This document shows, one piece after another, positions 8,275 through 16,757 of a DNA stretch of 54,420 nt; the stretch's first letter is position 1, and the number at the start of each line of letters is the position of its first letter. The notes below the pieces were generated by a model. That model was given only the letters and a program-made list of their open reading frames with translations. It ran no database searches and had not been told where the DNA came from. The position numbers and the translations under genes were made by a program. Source of the DNA: Nitrospirota bacterium (GTDB lineage Bacteria; Nitrospirota; Nitrospiria; SBBL01; JAADHI01); the NCBI GenBank assembly GCA_029261155.1, contig JAJDBW010000038.1, forward strand, positions 71,706-126,125, given 5' to 3'.

Positions 8275-9462
8275 CTATAGCGCAATCAATGCCGTCTCCA
8301 GTGCGATCAAGCTTTGCAGGTTGTGCGCGGGCGCGAAGAGGTCGATAAAGGGCAGTGCGGCCATCATGCTGCCGGTAAGCGGTTCGTAGCCCTCGCGTCC
8401 GAGCAAAGGGTTCAGCCAAACCAGTTTGCGGCAGCGTCTTTTTATTTTTTCCAATTGAGGCGGAATGCGGTCGGGCGCATCCGTATCCAAACCGTCGCTG
8501 ACGATGACGACGATGGAACGGTCGTTGAGCCGATGGGCATAGTCCCGGTTGAAGACGGTCAGCGATTCGGCAATGCGCGTACCGCCCGACCAGCCAAGCG
8601 AAATTAGCGAGAGGCTGTGCTGGAGTTTAATGGGGTCGGCCTGCCGAACGGCCTGCGTGATATTGATCAACCTTGTGTGGTAGGCGAAGGCCTCGGCATC
8701 GGCAAAGGCCTTGACGATGCCGCGCGCGAAGCGCAGAAAGACCGTGCTGTACATGGCCATCGACCGGCTGACATCGACCAGCAACACGAGGCGCGGTTGA
8801 AGCCGTATGCGGCGGCGAAAGGCCAATTGAATCGGCGTGCCGCCGTAGCGCAGGCTGTTTCGGACGGTCCGGCGCATGTGAATGCGGCGGCCCTGGCACT
8901 GCAGTTTTTCCCGCCGCGTGATTTTCCGGCGCATCCGGCGGGCCAAGTGCTCGACCCAATCTTCGACGATGCGCATCTGTCCCGCGTCCGCGAGAAAACG
9001 AAAGTCGGCTTGGCTGAGATTTTCCTGCCGGCTCGCGCCTTTTTGCACGCCCGTGTCGCCGGCATCCCGCCCCGTACCCACTCCGGAGCGGTCCACTTCG
9101 GCCGCCGCGCCTTGGCCTCCCCCCTTCTTATCTTCTCTCTGTGCCGCTTGCGGGGCTCCGGGTGCGCTCGGCGAGGGCTGGAATTTTCTTTGGGTCCTGA
9201 CCGGCCGCCAGTAGGCATTGAAGAGGGCGTCGAAACGTTCCCAATCGTCCCGGTCGGCGCACATTAAACTGCGGAGGCCCCAACGCAGGTGCTGGGGATG
9301 GGTGATGCCCGAAAATTGCGCGACGCGTTGCGCGTCGATTTCCTCGGCGATGCCGAGGGAAAACCCGTTTTCCCGGGCCGAACGGATGAACTCGATCAGT
9401 CGGGTTTGCAGGAGGGTATCGATGGCGAATTGCGGTTCGAGGCGGGCGGGTGCTTGTCTCAT
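8275..9462 (-). CDS. coxE: CoxE, VWA-domain protein for CO dehydrogenase maturation
   Basis: 395 residues. N-terminal helical part, a Gly/Ala-rich charged linker, then a von Willebrand A domain with the MIDAS start DVSRSMAM, a GGTRI segment and IVVIVSDGLD. CoxE partners the MoxR-type ATPase CoxD in forming the CuSMo centre of CO dehydrogenase. The ATG overlaps the coxD stop (ATGA at 9459-9462), so the two are translationally coupled. Confidence 0.9.
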   Translation of the reverse strand: MRQAPARLEPQFAIDTLLQTRLIEFIRSARENGFSLGIAEEIDAQRVAQFSGITHPQHLRWGLRSLMCADRDDWERFDALFNAYWRPVRTQRKFQPSPSAPGAPQAAQREDKKGGGQGAAAEVDRSGVGTGRDAGDTGVQKGASRQENLSQADFRFLADAGQMRIVEDWVEHLARRMRRKITRREKLQCQGRRIHMRRTVRNSLRYGGTPIQLAFRRRIRLQPRLVLLVDVSRSMAMYSTVFLRFARGIVKAFADAEAFAYHTRLINITQAVRQADPIKLQHSLSLISLGWSGGTRIAESLTVFNRDYAHRLNDRSIVVIVSDGLDTDAPDRIPPQLEKIKRRCRKLVWLNPLLGREGYEPLTGSMMAALPFIDLFAPAHNLQSLIALETALIAL

Positions 9463-10346
9463 AAAGCCCCCGCCACCAAGCGCTCCACTTCGCCGCGCGT
9501 CAATCCCGCACTGTCTTCACGGGTTTTTAAGAGACACACCAAGGAGTCCATCACCGTTTCGATGTCCTGGTCCAGAGACGATACCTTTAAGCGGAGGAGG
9601 GCCGCGGCCCAGTCGAGGCTTTCGGCGATGCCGGGATTTTTCCGAAGATCGGTCTTTCTCAAGGCCTGCACAAAGGCGACGACTTGCCGTGCGAGTTGCG
9701 GCCCGACTTCCGGCAGGCGGGTGTTGACGATGCGTAACTCTTTGTCGAAGGAGGGATATTCGATGTAATAATAGAGGCAGCGGCGGCGCAGCGCGTCGCT
9801 GAGTTCCCGAGTCGCGTTGGAGGTGAGCACCACATAGGGTTTGCAGCGGCCTTTGATGGTGCCCAACTCCGGCACGCTGATCTGAAAATCGGACAGGGTT
9901 TCCAAAAGGTAGGCCTCGAAGGCCTCGTCGGCGCGGTCGATTTCGTCGATGAGCAAAACCGGTGCGACGGATTCTGTGATGGCTTGCAGCAGCGGGCGTT
10001 TCAGCAGATATTTTTCGCTGAAGATGTCTTGCTCGGCCTTTGCCGGATTTATTTCGGTTTGTTCCAGCAGTTTGATGGCAAGGAGTTGGTGCTGATAGTT
10101 CCACTCGTAGACGGCGGTATTGACGTCGAGCCCTTCATAGCATTGGAGGCGGATTAAAGGGCAATCGAAGATCTTGGAGAGGGCGCGGGCGATCTCCGTC
10201 TTGCCGACGCCCGCGTCGCCTTCAACGAGCAGGGGGCGTTGCAGTTGCGTAAAGAGCAGCAGCGTGGCGGCAAGGCTGCGCTCGGCGATGTATCCGGCTT
10301 CCAGCAAGTTTTTCTGGAAGGCCTCGGTTTTTGGTGCTTTGGACAT
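9459..10346 (-). CDS. coxD: CoxD, MoxR-type AAA+ ATPase
   Basis: 295 residues. Walker A GDAGVGKTE, Walker B VLLIDEIDRADE, sensor segment VVLTSNATRELSDALRRRC. In Oligotropha CoxD is an AAA+ chaperone that remodels apo-CO dehydrogenase during introduction of sulfur and copper. Order coxL-coxG-coxD-coxE here is close to the classical cox cluster. Confidence 0.92.
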   Translation of the reverse strand: MSKAPKTEAFQKNLLEAGYIAERSLAATLLLFTQLQRPLLVEGDAGVGKTEIARALSKIFDCPLIRLQCYEGLDVNTAVYEWNYQHQLLAIKLLEQTEINPAKAEQDIFSEKYLLKRPLLQAITESVAPVLLIDEIDRADEAFEAYLLETLSDFQISVPELGTIKGRCKPYVVLTSNATRELSDALRRRCLYYYIEYPSFDKELRIVNTRLPEVGPQLARQVVAFVQALRKTDLRKNPGIAESLDWAAALLRLKVSSLDQDIETVMDSLVCLLKTREDSAGLTRGEVERLVAGAL

Positions 10347-10370
10347 TTAAACGTTCCACAAGGGCGGCAT

Positions 10371-10988
10371 TCAGTGCGTGTCGGGTTTCTTTGGAGAAAA
10401 CAAGCCCTTGATCAAACCCACGAAGACGGACCAGGCGAAGGACAAGCCATTGAGTTCGCTGGCCTTTGCCGGTGCCGTCGGAGCAGGGCTAGCCGTGCCG
10501 CTCGCGGATGGGTTTTCGGGGGAGGCGGACTCGCGGGCCATGACGCGCTCGACAAAATTTTTCCCAAACTGGTTAAGGATTTGATCGCTCACTTGGGTCA
10601 TCAGCCGCCCGCCCAGACTGGCCACCTTGCCGTTGACGGTGACGACGGCTTCGCCCTTGAGCTCGCAATGGTTTGCGTCGATGGCCAACATCCAGGCCTT
10701 GAGGTCGAGTTCGGCGGAAGAAGAGCCCTTGGAGTCCTGGCCTTTGCCGACCATGTGCATTTCTCGTTTTTTGTGGTCGATGTTTTTGAGGACGATCTCT
10801 CCGTTAAAGGCCATGGTGGCCGGACCCACCTTCGCCTTGACCTTGCCTTTGAAATGCGTGTCATCGACGGTCTCGGTGATTTCCGCGCCCGGCATGCAGG
10901 CGGCGACGCTGGGCAGATCGCTTAATAAGGTCCAAGCGGCCGAAGCGGGGAAGGGTAAGGGAAAGCTCTTTTCGAGATTGACCTGCAT
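10371..10988 (-). CDS. coxG: CoxG, SRPBCC-fold membrane-recruitment protein of CO dehydrogenase
   Basis: 205 residues from ATG at 10988 (MQVNLEKSF). SRPBCC/CoxG fold: FPASAAWTLLSDLP, CMPGAEITE, GPATMAFNGEIVLK, LGGRLMTQVSD. A Ser/Ala/Pro-rich linker is followed by a short hydrophobic C-terminal segment (LSFAWSVFVGLIKGLFSP) that can anchor to the membrane. CoxG docks CO dehydrogenase to the membrane and has been linked to quinone delivery. It ends 24 nt before coxD. Confidence 0.9.
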   Translation of the reverse strand: MQVNLEKSFPLPFPASAAWTLLSDLPSVAACMPGAEITETVDDTHFKGKVKAKVGPATMAFNGEIVLKNIDHKKREMHMVGKGQDSKGSSSAELDLKAWMLAIDANHCELKGEAVVTVNGKVASLGGRLMTQVSDQILNQFGKNFVERVMARESASPENPSASGTASPAPTAPAKASELNGLSFAWSVFVGLIKGLFSPKKPDTH

Positions 10989-11055
10989 GAATGATGTCCT
11001 TAAATGGGCCGGATCTCCGGGCAGTATCGTTGCCCGGAGATCCAAGCAATGGCAA

Positions 11056-13461
11056 TCAAGCTTGCTTGTCTAAGCCCAATTCGTGGATCTTTTGCCACAC
11101 GCGGTAGGCGGAGTGCGGCATGTCCATGTGCGTGACGCCCAAGTGGGCGAAGGCGTCCACGATGGCGGAGGTAAAGCAGGGGATGCTTCCCACATGCGGC
11201 GATTCTGCGACGCCCTTGGCCCCCAGCGGATGGTGCGGCGAAGGGGTGACCGTGTAATCGGTCTCCCAGTGCGGGGTCTCGACGAAGGTCGGGATGAAGT
11301 AATCCATAAAGGTGTTGCCGAGGAGATTGCCTTCGGCGTCGTAGGGCATTTCCTGTCCCATCGCGACGGCGAAGCCTTCAGTCAGGCCTCCGTGGATTTG
11401 ACCTTCGATGATCATCGGATTGATCCGGGTGCCGCAGTCGTCCAAGGCGTAAAAGCGCCGTACCTTCGTCTCGCCGGTGAGTTTGTCGATGTCCACCACG
11501 CAGAGGTAGGCCCCGAAGGGATAGGTGAAGTTGGGGGGATCGTAATAATCGACCGCCTCCAGGCCCATCTCCATGCCGTCCGGGACGTTGTTGTAAGCGG
11601 CCCAGGCGATCTCCTTCATCGTCTTTTCTTGGCCGGGTACGCCCTTCACCTTGAAACGATCGACGTCCCAATCGAGGTCGGCTTCGCTGACTTCGAGGAG
11701 ATGCGCGGCGATTTTTTGCGCCTTCGCGCGGATCTTCCGGGCGGCGACGGCCGTGGCTGCGCCGCCGACGGGCGTGGAGCGCGAACCGTAGGTGCCCAAT
11801 CCGTAAGGCGCGGTGTCTGTGTCGCCTTCTTCAATTTGGATATCTTCCGAAGGCAATCCGAGTTCCGTGGCGATGATTTGAGCGTAGGTGGTTTGGTGTG
11901 CTTGGCCTGTTGAAATGGTTCCCATGCGGGCGATGACGCTGCCCGTGGGATGCACGCGGATCTCGGCGCTTTCGAACATGCCGACGCCGAGCACGTCGCA
12001 GGCCTTGCTGGGGCCCGCGCCGACGATCTCGGTGAAAGTCACCAGCCCAATGCCCATGAGTTCGCCCCGGCTGCGTTTTTCGGCCTGTTCCTTGCGCAGG
12101 TCGTCGTAATGGACGGCGTCCAAGACCTTGGCTAAGGCCGCCTGATAATTGCCGCTGTCGACCTCCCAGCCCAAGGCCGTTTTATAGGGAAAGGCATCTG
12201 CCTTGATGAAATTCCGCCTACGAATCTCGGCCTTGTCGATGTTTAGTTTTTGGGCCAAGATGTCCATCATGCGTTCGATGAGGTAGACGGCCTCGGTCAC
12301 GCGGAAGGAACAGCGATAGGCCACGCCCCCAGGCGATTTGTTTGTGTAGACGCCGTCGACTTTCACGTGGGCCGTGGGGATGTCGTAGGACCCCGTGCAA
12401 ATGCTGAAGAGCCCCGCCGGCCACTTGGTGGGCTGGGCGTGCGAATTAAAGGCCCCGTGATCGGCGAGAACATTCACGCGCAGGCCCTTGATCCGGCCCG
12501 ATATATCTGCCGCCAGTTCGCCCGTCATGTGGTAGTCGCGGGCCCAGGCGGTGGTCGAGATATTTTCGATGCGGTCCTCGATCCACTTCACGGGTGTACC
12601 CAGAACAATAGAGGCGACGATGGCGGTGACATAGCCCGGATAAACGCCGACCTTGTTCCCGAAGCCGCCACCGATGTCCGGCGAAATAATCCGGATCTTG
12701 CTTTCGGCCACGCCCGACAAGATCGACACCACCGTGCGCACGATGTGAGGGGCCTGTGAGGTGATGTAGACGGTGAGCTGGCCCTTGACCTTGTCGAAGG
12801 AGGCCACACAGCCGCAGGTTTCGAGCGGGCTGGGATGGACGCGCGGGTAGAGCATGTCTTGTTTCACCACGACCTCCGCCGTATCCAAGGCGCTTTGGGT
12901 GGTGTCCCTGTCGCCGACTTCCCAGGAGAAAATATGATTCGGATGTTTGCGCGGCCCTTGTCCGACGTTGTCTTTTTCTTTGACGTCTTCGCGCAGGATG
13001 GGGGCGTCGGCGTCCAAGGCCTTGTGCGGATCGACCAGGGCGGGGAGGGCTTCGTATTCGACTTCGACGAGTTCCGTGGCGTCGGCGGCGATGTAGCGGT
13101 CGGTTGCGACGACGACGGCGACTTCCTGATATTGGAAGTGGACCTTTTCGTCCGCCAGCACGGCCTGCACGTCGCCGGCCAAGGTCGGCATCCAATGCAG
13201 CTTTAAGGGTTTGAGGTCCTCGGCGGTGAGCACGGCCAAGACGCCGGGCAGGGCGAGGGCCTTTTCTTTGTTGATGGATTTAATCCGGGCATGGGCGTAG
13301 GGACTGCGGACCATGTCGGCGTAAACCATGCCGGGCAGTTTGACGTCGTCGACATAATTCCCTTTGCCTTGAATAAAGCGGGGATCTTCCTTGCGTTTGC
13401 GCGAGCAGCCGATCCCTTCGAGTAAGGCTTGACGATCTAGTTCTTCCGCTGTCGTTGCCAT
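11056..13461 (-). CDS. coxL: Aerobic CO dehydrogenase large subunit, form I
   Basis: 801 residues. Molybdopterin-binding catalytic subunit that oxidises CO to CO2. The diagnostic form I active-site loop AYRCSFR is at 381-387, with C384 as the copper ligand, and the base Glu is E753 in GVAESPHVG. Other landmarks are GIGCSRKRKEDPRFIQG at the N-terminus and PDIGGGFGNK. These distinguish it from form II (AYRGAGR) and from xanthine dehydrogenases. It lies between coxS (18 nt) and coxG. Confidence 0.96.
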   Translation of the reverse strand: MATTAEELDRQALLEGIGCSRKRKEDPRFIQGKGNYVDDVKLPGMVYADMVRSPYAHARIKSINKEKALALPGVLAVLTAEDLKPLKLHWMPTLAGDVQAVLADEKVHFQYQEVAVVVATDRYIAADATELVEVEYEALPALVDPHKALDADAPILREDVKEKDNVGQGPRKHPNHIFSWEVGDRDTTQSALDTAEVVVKQDMLYPRVHPSPLETCGCVASFDKVKGQLTVYITSQAPHIVRTVVSILSGVAESKIRIISPDIGGGFGNKVGVYPGYVTAIVASIVLGTPVKWIEDRIENISTTAWARDYHMTGELAADISGRIKGLRVNVLADHGAFNSHAQPTKWPAGLFSICTGSYDIPTAHVKVDGVYTNKSPGGVAYRCSFRVTEAVYLIERMMDILAQKLNIDKAEIRRRNFIKADAFPYKTALGWEVDSGNYQAALAKVLDAVHYDDLRKEQAEKRSRGELMGIGLVTFTEIVGAGPSKACDVLGVGMFESAEIRVHPTGSVIARMGTISTGQAHQTTYAQIIATELGLPSEDIQIEEGDTDTAPYGLGTYGSRSTPVGGAATAVAARKIRAKAQKIAAHLLEVSEADLDWDVDRFKVKGVPGQEKTMKEIAWAAYNNVPDGMEMGLEAVDYYDPPNFTYPFGAYLCVVDIDKLTGETKVRRFYALDDCGTRINPMIIEGQIHGGLTEGFAVAMGQEMPYDAEGNLLGNTFMDYFIPTFVETPHWETDYTVTPSPHHPLGAKGVAESPHVGSIPCFTSAIVDAFAHLGVTHMDMPHSAYRVWQKIHELGLDKQA

Positions 13462-13479
13462 AATATTCGCCCCCTTATG

Positions 13480-13956
13480 CTAAGCCGGTTGCATTTTTGC
13501 CGCTGCCGATTTCACGGCCTTGACGATATTCTGATAACCCGTGCAGCGGCAGAGATTGCCCGCCATGCCGCTGCGGATTTCTTCCTCCGTCGGGTCCGGG
13601 TTTTCCTGTAAAAAACGAAAAGAGCGCATCAGCATGCCGGGCGTGCAAAACCCGCATTGCAAGCCGTGGTCTTGCATGAAGGCCTCTTGAAGCGGATGCA
13701 GCGTGCCGTTTTGGGCCAGGCCCTCGACGGTGAGCACTTCGCCGCCATTGGCTTGAATGGCCAGCACCGTGCACGATTTAACGGATTCGCCGTTGAAATC
13801 GACGGTGCAGGCCCCACAGTGACTCGTCTCGCAGCCGATGTGGGTGCCGGTCTGAGCCAGTTGTTCGCGCAGGACATGCACCAGCAGCTCGCGTGCTTCG
13901 ATCAAGACTTCGACTGGTTGGTTGTTGAGTTTGAATGCAATCAGTTTTTTCGCCAT
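13480..13956 (-). CDS. coxS: Aerobic CO dehydrogenase small subunit, 2x[2Fe-2S]
   Basis: 158 residues from ATG at 13956, chosen because AAGGGGAA precedes it and it lies 2 nt after the coxM stop. Cluster ligands C42, C47, C50, C62 (plant-type ferredoxin fold) and C101, C104, C136, C138 (CGFCTPG ... LCRCTGY). It passes electrons from the Mo/Cu site to the FAD of CoxM. Confidence 0.95.
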   Translation of the reverse strand: MAKKLIAFKLNNQPVEVLIEARELLVHVLREQLAQTGTHIGCETSHCGACTVDFNGESVKSCTVLAIQANGGEVLTVEGLAQNGTLHPLQEAFMQDHGLQCGFCTPGMLMRSFRFLQENPDPTEEEIRSGMAGNLCRCTGYQNIVKAVKSAAAKMQPA

Positions 13957-13958
13957 CG

Positions 13959-14828
13959 TCAATTCCCCTTTGCTCGGGCCAAGGCATCGCGAATGGAACG
14001 CCGCGCCATTTCGGCCGCCATGTGGCATTTGTATTCAGCGTCGCCCCGGAGGTCTTCCGCAGGTGCGCAGCTTTCCATGACTTTGATCGCCGCTTGTTCG
14101 ATCAGTGCGTCGTCGATCTCACGGCCTTGAAGCAGGGCCTCCGGCGCTTCCGCGCGAAAGGCGGTGGGCCCGACGTTGGTGAGGGCGATGCGGATTTCAT
14201 CGCAGGTGTTTCCCTTGAGATGAAGCACGACCGTTGCGCCGGCAGTTGCGAAATCGCCCGTCTTGCGTTTGAGCTTGTTGAAGCCGTAGCCGGTTCCCGG
14301 AGTTGAAGCAGGGACACGGATGGCGGTGATGATTTCGTTGGGTTCCAATGCGGTGACATAGGTGCCGAGGAAGAAGTCCTTTGCGGCGATTGTCCGTTCG
14401 CCCTGGGGGCCTTTGACGACGATGTCCGCGTCTAAGGCCAACATGACGGCGGGGTGATCGTTACCGGGATCGCCGTGGGCGATGTCTCCGCCAATCGTGC
14501 CGCGATTACGCACTTGCGGGTCGGCGATCATTTTGGCCGCTTCCACAATCAAAGGGCATTTTTGGTTGATGAGCGCGGAGCGGATGAGTTCGCTTTCCGT
14601 GGTCATGGCGCCAATCCGAAGCATGCTCCCTTCTTCTGTGATGCCTTTTAATTCTGGGATTTCAAAGATGTTGATGAGATGCGCCGGTTCCGCAAAGCGG
14701 AGTTTCATCATCGGGAGCAGGCTGTGCCCGCCGGCGATGATCTTTCCGTCATCTGGGTGTTGCGCGAGGAGCTGAATGGCGTCGTCCACTGTGGCCGGTG
14801 CGTGGTATTCGAATTCGCCTGGAATCAT
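13959..14828 (-). CDS. coxM: Aerobic CO dehydrogenase medium subunit, FAD-binding
   Basis: 289 residues. The start is ATG at 14828 ([11 protein letters not shown]), preceded by GGAGG; two further in-frame upstream ATGs lack a ribosome site. FAD-binding signatures are [13 protein letters not shown] and [14 protein letters not shown], both standard for CoxM. It is the first structural gene of the cox operon, downstream of rcoM with a 287-nt gap that holds a likely RcoM operator. Confidence 0.94.
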   Translation of the reverse strand: MIPGEFEYHAPATVDDAIQLLAQHPDDGKIIAGGHSLLPMMKLRFAEPAHLINIFEIPELKGITEEGSMLRIGAMTTESELIRSALINQKCPLIVEAAKMIADPQVRNRGTIGGDIAHGDPGNDHPAVMLALDADIVVKGPQGERTIAAKDFFLGTYVTALEPNEIITAIRVPASTPGTGYGFNKLKRKTGDFATAGATVVLHLKGNTCDEIRIALTNVGPTAFRAEAPEALLQGREIDDALIEQAAIKVMESCAPAEDLRGDAEYKCHMAAEMARRSIRDALARAKGN

Positions 14829-14919
14829 GATTTCCTCCACTAGTGTCATGAAAGCGATCCCGTACGCGATAAGCTGAGCGAACTCGCGTCCGTCACTTTC
14901 CGATGGGCGCATACAAGGT

Positions 14920-14950
14920 ATAAACCGTATGGAGCATTTATTTTAACGGT
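14920..14950 (-). promoter_or_regulatory. LytTR-type direct repeat, candidate RcoM operator of coxMSL
   Basis: On the minus strand ACCGTTAAA (14950-14942) and ACGGTTTAT (14928-14920) each match 8 of 9 positions of the LytTR half-site consensus and are 22 bp apart start to start, two helical turns, the usual LytTR spacing. They lie about 90-120 bp upstream of the coxM ATG. No strong -35/-10 pair follows, as expected for an activated promoter. Confidence 0.6.
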
Positions 14951-15115
14951 TCGGCCTAAGAAAGCAATAGGAAATGCATGAAAGGCCCGATTTTGAACGT
15001 GAATGGCAGTATTTGGGAATGAAGGGGGGAGAAACACTTAAAAGTTGGAAAAGCACTGACCTCCGATTAAGAGGCTCAAAACCGGCGGGCCTTTCAAAAT
15101 CCGTCAGAAGGGTGC

Positions 15116-15847
15116 TTAGGAGAGTCCCAAGGCCTGTTTAATAGTATTGACCTTTACCTTACTGATTGGGATTTTGATGTCTTCGCAGTGTTCTACAGTT
15201 AAAAAGAAGTTTTCATCGACTTTTTCGAATATTTTCGCGTATCGCAGGTTGACGATGAAGCTCCGATGGACGCGATGAAAATATTTAGACATGAGTCGCC
15301 CTTCCAAATCGGAAAGGGATAAGTTACAGAGATATTTTTCTTTTTCGGAGTAGAGCGTGGAATAATGCCCGTCGGCTTGGATGGCGCTCACCGTTTCCAA
15401 GTCGATCAGTAAGACTTGGTTGTTTTTATAGATCGGAAGCTTAAAGAGCTGTCGCCGTTCTTTGCCCGATGATTTCTTATTGGGCAGCGTTTCTTGTGGG
15501 CGCGTGGTGAGATCCGTTACATCGTAGAAGATCATGCAAGTGCCAATATGTCTTTCTTCGTTGAGCATTTTTGAGACTTTGATCAAGAGTAATCGTTCGG
15601 GGATGTTGATCATCATGCTCATCGGCGGAAGCGCTTCTGCGGGACATGTGGATCTTTCGATAAGGAATTTGACCTTTTCCCTGCTTTTTTCGGGGTGAAG
15701 TTGCAGGACTTCTTGCCCGATGAGTTCTCCGGCATAACCCCCGAGCGTTTCGTAGGCGAAGTCATTTAGGGCGATGACTTTATTTTGTGCATCGAGCCAA
15801 ACGATGCCGGGATTAAATTCCTGGAGCTTATGTTGTAAAGATTCCAA
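15116..15847 (-). CDS. rcoM: RcoM, haem-PAS/LytTR carbon monoxide-sensing transcription activator
   Basis: 243 residues. PAS domain (about 1-115) then a LytTR DNA-binding domain (about 135-240; YFHRVHRSFIVNL). The PAS part closely follows Burkholderia xenovorans RcoM as I remember it: FNPGIVWLD, QLHPEKSR, MMINIP, IKVSKM, GTCMIFYDVTDLTT. The haem residues known there as His74, Cys94 and Met104 correspond to H51, C68 and M78 here. RcoM turns on cox genes at low, persistent CO. The start is TTG at 15847; no in-frame ATG or GTG is seen in the 60 nt upstream. It lies directly upstream of the cox operon on the same strand. Confidence 0.92.
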   Translation of the reverse strand: MESLQHKLQEFNPGIVWLDAQNKVIALNDFAYETLGGYAGELIGQEVLQLHPEKSREKVKFLIERSTCPAEALPPMSMMINIPERLLLIKVSKMLNEERHIGTCMIFYDVTDLTTRPQETLPNKKSSGKERRQLFKLPIYKNNQVLLIDLETVSAIQADGHYSTLYSEKEKYLCNLSLSDLEGRLMSKYFHRVHRSFIVNLRYAKIFEKVDENFFLTVEHCEDIKIPISKVKVNTIKQALGLS

Positions 15848-16169
15848 TGGACGCTTCCCAATAGATAGAGGCGAACTGCTCTCCAGGCTAAAGGCATGGC
15901 CTGTGTAAAATGATTGAAATAAATGTGGAAAATTCTAACACGATTTTGCAGCAATAGAAAGTTCTCAAAAAAATCTATCTCGGCTACGGGCGGGTTCGCC
16001 TTGGGCGGGGCTGGCGCACCCTGGATGTTTATTCTAGGGATAAATTCATAATTGTGGCTGAAAGTTTGATTGTATTTGCGATACAATGGAGTGGCTTGCT
16101 GAGAAAGAAAATATCGGCTGCTCGTACCTATGGGTTTTCCCGTCTGGGCTGCCTGGAGGAGATTTTATC
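15848..16169. other. Intergenic region between divergent rcoM and a secreted protein gene
   Basis: 322 nt without a gene. It is AT-rich except for a G/C-rich patch at about 15985-16022 (repeated GGGCGGG-type runs) and contains a 19-bp inverted repeat at 16069-16087. No LytTR half-site pair and no convincing sigma-70 promoter was seen. Confidence 0.6.
16069..16087. repeat. Perfect inverted repeat ATTGTAT-N5-ATACAAT
   Basis: Seven-base arms (16069-16075 and 16081-16087) separated by TTGCG, 82 nt upstream of the GTG start at 16170. It could be an operator for a dimeric repressor; the regulator is unknown. Confidence 0.5.
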
Positions 16170-16571
16170 GTGAAAAAGGTAATCGGTGGTTTTCGTCTTC
16201 CCTCGCTTATATTGTCCATGGCTCTGGTCATTGGGCTTACCCAGGTACCCGGTCGAGTGTTCGCAAAAGACTTACCGCTCCTGCTTGAACTCTCTGAGGT
16301 GGGTGAGGCTTACGATGGAAAGCGGATCACGGTCTTTGGCTGGGTGCGGTCGGCGGAGGTGAAAAGGGGACGCCGGGGGAGCATTCACTTGGAGATTGTG
16401 GTCGGCGAGGGGGATCACAGCATTTTTGTCTATACGGTCCGACCCGTTCCCAATATTATTAACCGTGAGGTCATCGTTCAAGGGGTCTATCACGAAAGCG
16501 GTCGCTTTGCGGGACTATCCGCAGAACATTACATCGTGGCGGAGGCCATTGTCCGGGATTGGCCCGAATAA
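16170..16571 (+). CDS. Secreted OB-fold-like hypothetical protein
   Basis: 133 residues from GTG at 16170, preceded by GGAGGA. Signal peptide (VKKVIGGFRLPSLILSMALV..., cleavage near VFA-KD). The mature part, with DGKRITVFGWVRSAEV, HLEIVVGEG, VIVQGVYHESGRF and HYIVAEAIVRDW, has the rhythm of an OB-fold of the tRNA_anti type seen in small periplasmic proteins. Function unknown. The longer reading from 16086 lacks a ribosome site and breaks the signal peptide. Confidence 0.7.
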   Translation: MKKVIGGFRLPSLILSMALVIGLTQVPGRVFAKDLPLLLELSEVGEAYDGKRITVFGWVRSAEVKRGRRGSIHLEIVVGEGDHSIFVYTVRPVPNIINREVIVQGVYHESGRFAGLSAEHYIVAEAIVRDWPE

Positions 16572-16630
16572 GAAAACAGGCACTGATTTTTCGACCAATC
16601 TTGCCCCCTTGTGGATTTTGTCCTAAGCTA

Positions 16631-16654
16631 GATTCGGTTCCTTTGAACCGGATC
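16631..16654 (+). terminator. Hairpin after the secreted protein gene
   Basis: GATTCGGTTC / GAACCGGATC form a 10-bp stem (one G-U pair) with a CTTT loop, 60 nt after the stop at 16571. There is no T-run, so it is at best a weak terminator or an RNA-protecting hairpin. Confidence 0.35.
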
Positions 16655-16757
16655 TGTGGTAGACGTTCACGAAGGAGGGCGATTGCCTTTTCTCTTTACG
16701 GATGTTACCTTCTGTATACGTTTATTATCCATTTTTTAAGAATTAAGGAGAACTCAG

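Noticed and set aside
11083-11913. Long open frame antisense to coxL (and several others across 4-15 kb)
   Set aside because: G/C-rich coding DNA leaves long antisense frames; no ribosome site, no family resemblance, and the sense gene is certain.
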